From assembly GCA_024762755.1 (NCBI GenBank), contig JANTGX010000003.1, forward strand, positions 1-29,989: a stretch of DNA of 29,989 bases, read 5' to 3'. The DNA comes from Gammaproteobacteria bacterium (GTDB lineage: Bacteria; Pseudomonadota; Gammaproteobacteria; SZUA-152). The position numbers and the translations under genes were made by a program. Positions 23,709 through 29,989 of this stretch are shown one piece after another; the stretch's first letter is position 1; the number at the start of each line of letters is the position of its first letter. Below the pieces are notes generated by a model. The model had not been told where the DNA came from, ran no database searches, and saw only the letters and a list, made by a program, of their open reading frames with translations.

Positions 23709-26318
23709 ATGCGTCATCCCCCCTCCCACCAGCATCACGGCTATCTGTTCCTCCTGCTGTATCTCATGTCCGGTGCTACCAGCCTGGCCTACGAGGTGTT
23801 GTGGACGCGCATGCTGTCATTGCAGTTCGGTGTCAGCATCTTCGGTGTGGTGGTTACCGTCGCCGCCTTCATGCTCGGCCTTGGCCTGGGCAGTCTGAGC
23901 GGCAGCCGCTGGGCCGTGAACCTACGCTGGCCTCTGCGCTGGTTTGCACTGATGGAGGCCGGTGTCGCCTTGTTCGCCCTGGCCACACCGCATCTGCTGC
24001 GCGCACTGGATGCGAGTCTGGCCGATGTGGCCCAGGGCTCGTCACTCTCCCTTTGGCTGGGCCTGCAGATGGTGGCCGTGCTCGTCGTGCTTGCCTTGCC
24101 GGCCTTTGCCATGGGCGCCGGGTTTCCCCTGATCCTCGCCGCGATGCGCCGATCCAGGGTCTCTCTGGGTGCCATCTACGGCATCAACGCCTTGGGTGGT
24201 GCCTTCGGCGCCCTGTTGCCGCTCTGGCTTCTGCCCAGCCTGGGTTGGTTGTCGGCCTTGCAGGCGGTGGCGCTGACGGGCTTGCTGGTGGCGTTCATCG
24301 CCTGGCTTGGTAGCCGGGCTGGACAGGCTTCGGCACCACCATCGATGAGCGAGCAGGAGCGCCCCCCCCTGAGTTGGTTGCTGATCTACGCCGGCATCGG
24401 TGCCGCGGCCCTGATTCTCGAGATCGCCTGGACGCGTCTGTTTGGCATGGTCTTACTGCGCACCGAATACGTCATGGCGGTGATCCTGGCCATGTTCCTC
24501 GTCGGCGTGGGCCTGGGTAGCCTGCTGGCCCGCCACATGCGACGCGATGTGTGGTTCCTGCTGCTGCCACTGGTCGCCTGTGCCTTTGCCTTACTCAGCC
24601 GCTGGCAGTTGCCGCACTTGGCGGCCTGGGTGGAGCAGACCCGTTTCGACTCCCTGTTCGACGCCCTGCTCTGGCAGGGGGCGGCCATCGCCGCCCTGAC
24701 CCTGCCCGTCACCTTGATCCTGGGCGCTTGGCTGCCTCTGCTCACTCGGCGCCTCGGCGGCGGGCATCACTACGGTGCCTGGCTGTATGGCGCCAATTCA
24801 CTCGGCGCGGCGCTGGGCACGCTGGCGGCCGGTTTCGTGCTCATTCCCTTGCTGGGCAGTAGCGCGAGTATCGTGCTCGGCGGCCTGCTGATACTCACCT
24901 TTGGCCTCTACTGGGTCGAGTCGCGTCGCGCCTGGCTGGCCCTGCCCGTCATGGCGCTCGCGGGTCTTCCTCTGCTCGGCATGCCAGCGGTCTCGTCGCT
25001 CATGCCGGCCACCTATGGCGATGCAAAGACCCTCTACAGCCACGAAGACGCCATTGCCATCACTCACGTGGTGGAGCGCGCCGATGGCCAGCGCCAGCAA
25101 CTTGCCGACCTGCGCCGTATGGATGCCTCCTCCGAGCCCACCGCCGTGACGGTGCAGAAGAACCAGGCCCGCTTGCCGTTGATGCTGCATCCGGACCCGC
25201 ACAGCGTCCTGTTTCTCGGCCTCGGGACGGGCATCTCCGCCGCCGGTTCGCTGGCCTTCCCGGGGCTCGAGCGTAACGCGGTGGAACTGTCGCAGGGCGC
25301 CATCGTCGCCGCGCGCGACTATTTTGCGCCGGTCAACGGCGACATCGTCCCCCGGCTCTCGCTCACCCGCGACGATGCCCGCCACTTCCTCCTCGGCAGT
25401 GCGGCGCACTACGACGTCATCATCGGCGATCTCTTTCATCCCGATCTGGTCGGTCGCAGCGCATTGCTCTCGCGCCAGCAGTTCAAGCGGGCGCGTGCCC
25501 GCCTGGCGGAGGGGGGGCTGTTCGTCCAGTGGCTGGCGCTGAACCAATTCGACGTGGCCAATCTTCGCGTGGTGTTACGCACCTTTCGGGACGTCTTTCC
25601 CCGGGCGGTGCTCTTCGTCGACGGCTTTCGTCTGGCCATGGTGGGGCCGCGGGATGGTGCCATCGGCGCCACCGCCCTGCTCAGCAATCTCGCCCGCCTG
25701 GACGAGGCGGCGCGCGACGCGGCCACCGGTGGCGAGGGCGCCTGGACCTGGCTGGGACGTTATTGGGGGAGCATCCCCGCCAGCCGTGGCTCATTGCAGG
25801 ATGAGTGGGCACCGGTGATCGAGTATCGGTTGCCAGGGGCGCGCTACGACGGCGGGCTAGACCTCTCGCGTCTCCTCGACCATCTGCTGCAGCGCCGCCC
25901 CAGCCTGCGCCAGGCGGCCACGGAGTTGGGCGTGGCCGAGGCGGACTTTGCCGCCTTCGAACGCACCTATGCCGCCACCGGCCTGGCCTACCGCAGCTGG
26001 CTGGCCCTGCTGCGTGAGCAGACCGCCGAGAGCCAACGCCTGCTGCCGCTGGCCTACCAGGCCAACCCGCGCGACCGCTGGATCGGCTTCGCCATGGCCG
26101 ATGGCATCCTCGGCAACCTGCCGGCGGCGGAGGCCCGCGGTCTCGACGAGCGCGCGCTGCTGGAGGCGGTGCTGCGCATTCGGCCCGACCACGCCGAGGC
26201 CCTGCGCCGGCTGTGGCGTCTGGCGCGCGAGGCCGGTCAAACAGAGCAGGCGGCGGCCTACCGTGCCCGCCTCGCCGCCATCAGTCCGCTGGACCGCGCC
26301 CTGCGTGAGGCGCCATGA
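23709..26318 (+). CDS. Membrane protein with spermidine-synthase-like domain and helical repeat tail
   Basis: This 869-residue protein combines about ten or more hydrophobic helices (residues 1-430), a Rossmann domain of the spermidine synthase type (about 440-660) and a helical C-terminal region of TPR-like character (about 720-865). The nucleotide-type loop VLFLGLGTG is at 500-508, and GDLFHP at 573-578 provides the acidic residue seen in the family. Whether it makes polyamines cannot be told: many such fused MFS/spermidine-synthase-like proteins have no assigned reaction. The start ATG gives MRHPPSHQHHGYLF. It is 31 bases upstream of ccoG and may share its transcript, so a link to the oxidase system is possible but unproven. 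Confidence 0.82.
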   Translation: MRHPPSHQHHGYLFLLLYLMSGATSLAYEVLWTRMLSLQFGVSIFGVVVTVAAFMLGLGLGSLSGSRWAVNLRWPLRWFALMEAGVALFALATPHLLRALDASLADVAQGSSLSLWLGLQMVAVLVVLALPAFAMGAGFPLILAAMRRSRVSLGAIYGINALGGAFGALLPLWLLPSLGWLSALQAVALTGLLVAFIAWLGSRAGQASAPPSMSEQERPPLSWLLIYAGIGAAALILEIAWTRLFGMVLLRTEYVMAVILAMFLVGVGLGSLLARHMRRDVWFLLLPLVACAFALLSRWQLPHLAAWVEQTRFDSLFDALLWQGAAIAALTLPVTLILGAWLPLLTRRLGGGHHYGAWLYGANSLGAALGTLAAGFVLIPLLGSSASIVLGGLLILTFGLYWVESRRAWLALPVMALAGLPLLGMPAVSSLMPATYGDAKTLYSHEDAIAITHVVERADGQRQQLADLRRMDASSEPTAVTVQKNQARLPLMLHPDPHSVLFLGLGTGISAAGSLAFPGLERNAVELSQGAIVAARDYFAPVNGDIVPRLSLTRDDARHFLLGSAAHYDVIIGDLFHPDLVGRSALLSRQQFKRARARLAEGGLFVQWLALNQFDVANLRVVLRTFRDVFPRAVLFVDGFRLAMVGPRDGAIGATALLSNLARLDEAARDAATGGEGAWTWLGRYWGSIPASRGSLQDEWAPVIEYRLPGARYDGGLDLSRLLDHLLQRRPSLRQAATELGVAEADFAAFERTYAATGLAYRSWLALLREQTAESQRLLPLAYQANPRDRWIGFAMADGILGNLPAAEARGLDERALLEAVLRIRPDHAEALRRLWRLAREAGQTEQAAAYRARLAAISPLDRALREAP

Positions 26319-26349
26319 AATCGGCCGGGCAAAATGATAGGCTGTGTCC

Positions 26350-27666
26350 ATGAGTGGCAGTTCCTCCCTCGACAAAATTCCCATTTCCGTTGTCCCCGCC
26401 GGCGCCAGCCCGCATTATCATTGGCGCCGCCGCGCGGTGCAGATCCTGACCCTGGTCCTGGCCGTGCTCATCCCCGTCAGCGGGCTGCTGCGCATCGATC
26501 CCATGGCGGGTACCTTCGTCGTCTTGGACCGGCAGATCTGGTGGTCCGACTTCTACCTCGTGTTTGGCCTGTGGATCCTCCTCGCCAGCGGCCTGGTGGT
26601 GATGTACTCCGCTGCCGGGACGGCCTTTTGCGGTTGGGCCTGCCCACAGAACACCTTCGCCGAACTCGCCAACCAATGGACCTACCGCCTGCTCGGCAAA
26701 CGTGCCGACATGACCCTCGAGGGCGAACGGTTGAAGGTGGCGGCGAGCAAGAACCGGCCCCTCAACTGGCTCGCATTGGGGTTCCTGATCCTGCTCGCGG
26801 CCATGGCCTTTTCCCTCATCCCGCTGTTCTATTTCTACCCGCCGGAGGTGGTGTGGTCCTTCGTCACCCTGCGCCACGATGCCCGCCTGGCCCCTTCGCT
26901 GCACTATATCTACGCCATCTTCGTCATCATCTTCTTTGTCGACTTTGCCGTTATCCGCCACTTTTGGTGCCGCTTCATGTGTATCTACAAGGTCTGGCAG
27001 CACGGCTTCAAGACCCGCGATACCCTGCACGTGGCCTACGACGCGTCGCGCGCCGAACGCTGCAGCAAATGTAACTACTGCGTCAGCAGCTGTTTTCTCG
27101 GCCTCGACCCCCGGCAGACGGACATGTACGACAGTTGCATCAACTGTGGTGACTGCATCGATGCCTGCAACGACCTGCAGGCGAAGCGGGGCGAGCCGGG
27201 CCTGCTGCGCTTCGACCTCGGTGAACACAAGACGCGCAAGGGCTGGTTGCTGGGACGCATCGGCTCCTTGTCCACGCGCATCGCCTGGACCCTGCCCTTT
27301 GCCCTGCTCGGCCTGGGCATGTTCGTCTGGGGCCTGGTGAGCTTCGATCACTATCACCTAGCGGTCTACCGCGCCGACACTTTGCACGGTGCGTCCATCA
27401 ACGATTACCGCATTCGCGTGTCCAACAAGTTGTATGCACCGGCGGAACTCCATCTGCGGGTGGAAGGCCTGCCGGCGGGTAGCTATCGATTGCAGACGGA
27501 CAGCGTGCACTTCGACACCGCCGGCAAGGCCGATCTGAACCTGCACGTGGACGAGGGCATGCCCGCCGGGCTGCACAGCTTCCTCGTCCACGTGCAGGCG
27601 GAGGACGGCTGGGCCGACAGCTACCGCATCCAACACTTCGTCGAACAGGCAGGAGACAAGTCATGA
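26350..27666 (+). CDS. ccoG: Cytochrome oxidase assembly protein CcoG (FixG family)
   Basis: CcoG is a membrane-bound ferredoxin-like protein needed for cbb3 assembly; in other bacteria it reduces Cu(II) for delivery to CcoN. The 438-residue protein has membrane helices in the first 340 residues. CGWACP lies at 94-99 and further Cys at 207 and 211. The double 4Fe-4S motif is at 238-248 (Cys238, 241, 244, 248) and 263-273 (Cys263, 266, 269, 273). The FixG-type immunoglobulin-like C-terminal domain spans about 350-438. The binding motif CSKCNYCVSSCFLGLDP differs somewhat from standard CcoG. ATG 26350 is chosen; GTG 26344 is in frame. It overlaps the next gene (ATGA). Confidence 0.92.
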   Translation: MSGSSSLDKIPISVVPAGASPHYHWRRRAVQILTLVLAVLIPVSGLLRIDPMAGTFVVLDRQIWWSDFYLVFGLWILLASGLVVMYSAAGTAFCGWACPQNTFAELANQWTYRLLGKRADMTLEGERLKVAASKNRPLNWLALGFLILLAAMAFSLIPLFYFYPPEVVWSFVTLRHDARLAPSLHYIYAIFVIIFFVDFAVIRHFWCRFMCIYKVWQHGFKTRDTLHVAYDASRAERCSKCNYCVSSCFLGLDPRQTDMYDSCINCGDCIDACNDLQAKRGEPGLLRFDLGEHKTRKGWLLGRIGSLSTRIAWTLPFALLGLGMFVWGLVSFDHYHLAVYRADTLHGASINDYRIRVSNKLYAPAELHLRVEGLPAGSYRLQTDSVHFDTAGKADLNLHVDEGMPAGLHSFLVHVQAEDGWADSYRIQHFVEQAGDKS

Positions 27667-28151
27667 GCCAGAACACCGACACACGCCGAGAGGACAAGGC
27701 CGACAGGCCCGCAGACGATGAGCCGGTCGACGCGGTGAAGGATGCCCACTGGGGTGAGATCCCGCAGGACCACTTCGGCTATGCCTCCGAGGAAGAGCGC
27801 TTGGCCAAGCGGGGACTGGAGGACTGGGAACTGGTCGAACGCATGCCGGAGTCACAACGCGGTGTGCCGCGCTGGTTTCTCGGTATCATCGTCATGGTGA
27901 TGCTGGTGGCCATCGGTCTCAGCTTTCCCTTCTGGGGCGACCGCCCGGGCTATGAGCGCGAATGGGTCAACTGGGGGTTCGGCGCAGCCATCCTCTATAT
28001 CGTGGTCTTCGGTGGGTTCGTCTATTTCATGGTCAATGTCTACAGCACCCACGTCGATGGGGAACACGTCGAGGAGGACGGCGAGCGCGCCCCCGAGGCG
28101 AAGGCCGGCGTGAAGCCCGCAGCGGAGCAGACTCATGACGCGAAGCCCTAG
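27663..28151 (+). CDS. Second CcoP-like membrane protein without heme motif
   Basis: This 162-residue protein has a long charged N-terminus (about 1-68), two helices (about 72-92 and 106-127) and a charged tail. GVPRWF followed by SFPFWGDRP matches the helix of the CcoP-like protein at 19264 (QPIIG...TFPLWGQRP), so the two are homologous. The arrangement also recalls CcoP's PLPRWW anchor. No CXXCH is present. It overlaps ccoG at its start (ATGA) and the cytochrome gene at its end. It may be a paralog of, or partner for, a second oxidase complex. That is inference. Confidence 0.6.
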   Translation: MSQNTDTRREDKADRPADDEPVDAVKDAHWGEIPQDHFGYASEEERLAKRGLEDWELVERMPESQRGVPRWFLGIIVMVMLVAIGLSFPFWGDRPGYEREWVNWGFGAAILYIVVFGGFVYFMVNVYSTHVDGEHVEEDGERAPEAKAGVKPAAEQTHDAKP

Positions 28152-28437
28152 CCTGCTCGCCCTGGGCCTGCTGCTGACCGCCTGCGGCGAGACCCCGCAA
28201 CCGGCGCGACCTGACTACCCCGCCGCCGATAGTGCCGGCGCCCGGTTGTTGACCTCGCGCTGCATGACCTGCCATGTCGCCCCCCTGCCCAGCGTGCATA
28301 CGGCGGCAGAGTGGGCCCACGTCGTCGAGCGGATGCAGATGCGCATGCGCAGCAAGGGTTACCCACCCCTCAGCGAGCAGGAATCGGCCACCTTGGTGGA
28401 CTATCTGCAGGCCCATGCCGCTGCGGAGAGACCCTGA
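28135..28437 (+). CDS. Cytochrome c lipoprotein
   Basis: This 100-residue protein has a lipoprotein signal peptide (LLTAC, Cys17), then a small cytochrome c domain with CMTCH at 43-47. The CMTCHVAPLPSVHTAAEW pattern is typical of small cytochromes with a short loop after the heme. The later Met-rich RMQMRM gives candidate axial Met ligands. It starts inside the end of the CcoP-like gene (overlap of 17 bases) and its stop overlaps the next gene's ATG by one base (TGATG). It is probably a membrane-tethered electron donor. Confidence 0.88.
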   Translation: MTRSPSLLALGLLLTACGETPQPARPDYPAADSAGARLLTSRCMTCHVAPLPSVHTAAEWAHVVERMQMRMRSKGYPPLSEQESATLVDYLQAHAAAERP

Positions 28438-28844
28438 TGCGGCGCCTCGTCTGCCTGTTGGGCGCCGCCCTTCTGCTCAGCGCCTGCGGGGACGAGAATG
28501 CCGTGCGCCTGGGGCCGCAGCACTGGGACGACACGCGCTTCGTGGTCGAGACCCGACCCAGCCCGGTCCGCCGCGGCATGACCGAGTTCATCGTCATCGC
28601 CACCCGCGGCAGTGCGCGGCCCGGTGTCGGTTACGTCATCAGCCTGCGCACACGCCCGGAAGAATCCTGGCACCAAGCCATTCAGGACGGCTTCACCGGC
28701 GTCTACCGGCGCGCGATATGGGTGGAGGATCCGCAGCACGACAGCCTGCAGGTGCTGGTGCGCAAGAGCGCGAAGAAGATAGATGAAGGCGCTCGCGAAA
28801 CCGTGCTGAGCTTTCCCTTGCAGCCGTCGGCCGCGCTCCCCTGA
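28437..28844 (+). CDS. YtkA/FixH-like lipoprotein
   Basis: This 135-residue protein has a lipoprotein signal (LLSAC, Cys17) and a beta-rich domain. MTEFIVIATRGSARPGVGYVISLRTRPEE, then GFTGVYRRAIWVEDP and LQVLVRK, fits the YtkA-like/FixH (CcoH) fold. CcoH is required to assemble or stabilise cbb3 oxidase and lies in the ccoGHIS cluster. The position after ccoG and the cytochrome suggests a CcoH-like role, although it is a lipoprotein rather than a helix-anchored CcoH. The start codon overlaps the preceding stop. Confidence 0.65.
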   Translation: MRRLVCLLGAALLLSACGDENAVRLGPQHWDDTRFVVETRPSPVRRGMTEFIVIATRGSARPGVGYVISLRTRPEESWHQAIQDGFTGVYRRAIWVEDPQHDSLQVLVRKSAKKIDEGARETVLSFPLQPSAALP

Positions 28845-28890
28845 TCCCACCCCGCCAGGGAGGCCCCCGGCGATCCAACAGATGGCCCCA

Positions 28891-28921
28891 CCGGCGCTCT
28901 CGCCATGGCGCCTCTCGCCGG
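28891..28921. repeat. Inverted repeat between convergent genes
   Basis: CCGGCG (28891-28896) pairs with CGCCGG (28916-28921), with the perfect inner palindrome CGCCATGGCG (28901-28910) between them. It lies between the convergent FixH-like and the minus-strand genes and could act as a terminator for both, but no T tract is visible. Confidence 0.35.
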
Positions 28922-28959
28922 CACGGCTTTCACGTGGCCGGTTCTCTCAGCCGGTTGTC

Positions 28960-29466
28960 TCAGCCAGTACGGCTCGCCAGGCGCGGGCTGGGCTGCCAGC
29001 GGCGCAGCAGCAGTATGCGTTCACCGCCACGGGCCTCGGCACAGCGTGGGCAGGTGAGGTAGGCCATGTACATCTCCTTTGGCAGACGTCCCCGATCGAG
29101 CAGGCCCATCTGCTGCTCGCGCACACTGGTGCGCACGCTGCCGATACCACCCTCGTGCAGGGTCGCCTGCAGGGTGAATTGGCCGGGGAGTGGCTGCACG
29201 TGGCGTGAGGGAGACTCGCCGTGCGTCAGCAGGCGTATCACCCGACCGCGCAACAGACCGGTGCGGGTGAGGGCGAAGCCGGGCCAGCGCTCTTCCAGCC
29301 CCAGGGCATCGATCTCCTCCTGCTGACGTTGGCGGTAGACCTCGTAGGCCAGGGGCATGAAGAGGAAACTGGCGATGGGCAGCACGTGCGCCGGCTGCAG
29401 GGCCAGATCGACATCCTGGCCCTGCCAGTCCGGGTACTCGCCGGGGCAGCCACAGTCGAGGATCAT
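28960..29466 (-). CDS. Hypothetical Cys-containing protein next to the mini-CcoN gene (168 aa)
   Basis: This 168-residue protein begins MILDCGCPGEYPDWQG and has a helical segment around ALQPAHVLPIASFLFMPLAYEVYR (about 22-45) that could be a membrane helix. A soluble domain follows, with CPRC near the end (LTCPRCAEARGGE). The CPRC and N-terminal CGC could bind a metal. I do not recognise the family. Its ATG overlaps the mini-CcoN stop (ATGA), so it is translationally coupled. The longer frame that extends upstream of this ATG overlaps the mini-CcoN and is not used. Confidence 0.75.
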   Translation of the reverse strand: MILDCGCPGEYPDWQGQDVDLALQPAHVLPIASFLFMPLAYEVYRQRQQEEIDALGLEERWPGFALTRTGLLRGRVIRLLTHGESPSRHVQPLPGQFTLQATLHEGGIGSVRTSVREQQMGLLDRGRLPKEMYMAYLTCPRCAEARGGERILLLRRWQPSPRLASRTG

Positions 29467-29989
29467 GCCTGCTGGCGACGGGCCTGGCGGAGGGTCAGGT
29501 AGATGTTGGCGAAGTAGACCCAGAAGCCGACACCCATGGCGGTGGAGACGATGGCGATGGTGCGGCCGTAGTAGCCGTGGATCAGGTCCATGCGGGCCAG
29601 GTCGTCGTCCAACAGGGCACGGCCCTCGAGAATGCCGAAGATCATCAAGGTGGAGTAGAAGCCGGCGATGCCCAGGGTGGTCCACCAGAAGGTGTGTTCG
29701 ACCAGGCGGCGGGAATAGAGGGGGATGCCGCGCATGCGCGGCAGCAGATAGTACGAAGCCCCCATGATGAACACGACCACGCCACCGATGACATTGATAT
29801 GGGCGTGAGCGAGGGGGTCGATGAGGTGTCCCGGCCCGCCATAGGGACTGCCGATGGAATCCAGCCAGGCGCGAATGGGTCGGGTCACCTGCAGCACGCC
29901 GTGTACCGTGCCGATGAAGAAACACAGGGATGAGGCGACGAGAAACTTCACCAGTTGTCGGTCGTCGGCGGAGGGTGTCGGGGCGGAAG
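29463..29989 (-). CDS. Second CcoN-like membrane protein (5' end outside window)
   Basis: The reading frame continues past base 29989, so the true start lies outside. The visible 175 or so residues contain DDRQLVKFLVASSLCFF (first helix), DPLAHAHINVIGG with two His in the second helix, YYLLPRMRGIPLYSRRLVEHTFWW, a third helix and a fourth near IVSTAMGVGFWVYF. This parallels the mini-CcoN at 14388-14912 (AHTHVNLLGW, YYIIPRLVKRPIYS), so they are homologs. Neither has CuB ligands visible. It probably binds heme b; no catalytic role is proven. Its stop overlaps the next gene. Confidence 0.72.
   Translation of the reverse strand, partial: SAPTPSADDRQLVKFLVASSLCFFIGTVHGVLQVTRPIRAWLDSIGSPYGGPGHLIDPLAHAHINVIGGVVVFIMGASYYLLPRMRGIPLYSRRLVEHTFWWTTLGIAGFYSTLMIFGILEGRALLDDDLARMDLIHGYYGRTIAIVSTAMGVGFWVYFANIYLTLRQARRQQA

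Noticed and set aside
29467..29925. Longer version of the minus-strand ORF that ends at 28960
   Set aside because: The extra N-terminal part overlaps the mini-CcoN in another frame and is Pro/Arg/His-rich without domain features; the internal ATG at 29466 gives a coupled start.

Overview
The window reads as the chromosome of a gammaproteobacterium, probably a sulfur-oxidiser-like lineage of the Chromatiales/Ectothiorhodospiraceae kind; that placement is inference. The left third carries the conserved end of the division and envelope cluster and its usual neighbours in gammaproteobacteria: the 3' end of ftsZ, lpxC, dciA (DUF721), an M23 peptidase, secA, argJ, a MutT-ThiE-like fusion and apaG (about 1-8.8 kb). 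All are intact, GC-rich and of normal length.

From 8.9 to 12.3 kb the minus strand carries a GT39-like membrane glycosyltransferase. Next to it is a two-gene unit that pairs a TolQ/ExbB/MotA-type proton channel with an ExbD/MotB-like anchor fused to a von Willebrand A domain.

From about 12.5 to 23.5 kb lies a visibly more AT-rich block devoted to a divergent cbb3-type (C-family) heme-copper oxidase. It has three transcription-unit-like parts. (i) A 28-aa membrane peptide and a diheme cytochrome c4-like protein, closed by a strong terminator. (ii) A membrane-anchored monoheme cytochrome c, a 4-TM 'mini-CcoN', a thioredoxin-like lipoprotein and a 150-aa membrane protein. (iii) An 89-aa protein, a 30-aa peptide, CcoN, an unusually long CcoO, a CcoP-like membrane protein with no heme motif, and a 43-aa CcoQ-like peptide, closed by a terminator. 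A compact operon then follows: a 2-TM protein, a CcoS-like protein, another membrane-anchored cytochrome c, a 4-TM protein, a membrane-anchored SUMF1/FGE-like protein without the catalytic cysteines, and two small membrane proteins.

From 23.7 kb to the end GC rises again. This part has a spermidine-synthase-like membrane fusion protein, CcoG, a second heme-less CcoP-like protein, a cytochrome c lipoprotein and a YtkA/FixH-like lipoprotein. On the opposite strand are a Cys-containing unknown protein and a second mini-CcoN that runs off the window. CcoG, the CcoS-like protein and the FixH-like lipoprotein look like oxidase assembly factors.

The oxidase locus is the candidate undescribed system. 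The catalytic CcoN keeps its heme, CuB and cross-linking Tyr residues, but has Gln where canonical CcoN has Glu. The cytochrome domains normally fused in CcoP appear as separate proteins, and many small membrane proteins accompany the core. No tRNA, rRNA, CRISPR array or insertion sequence was recognised.
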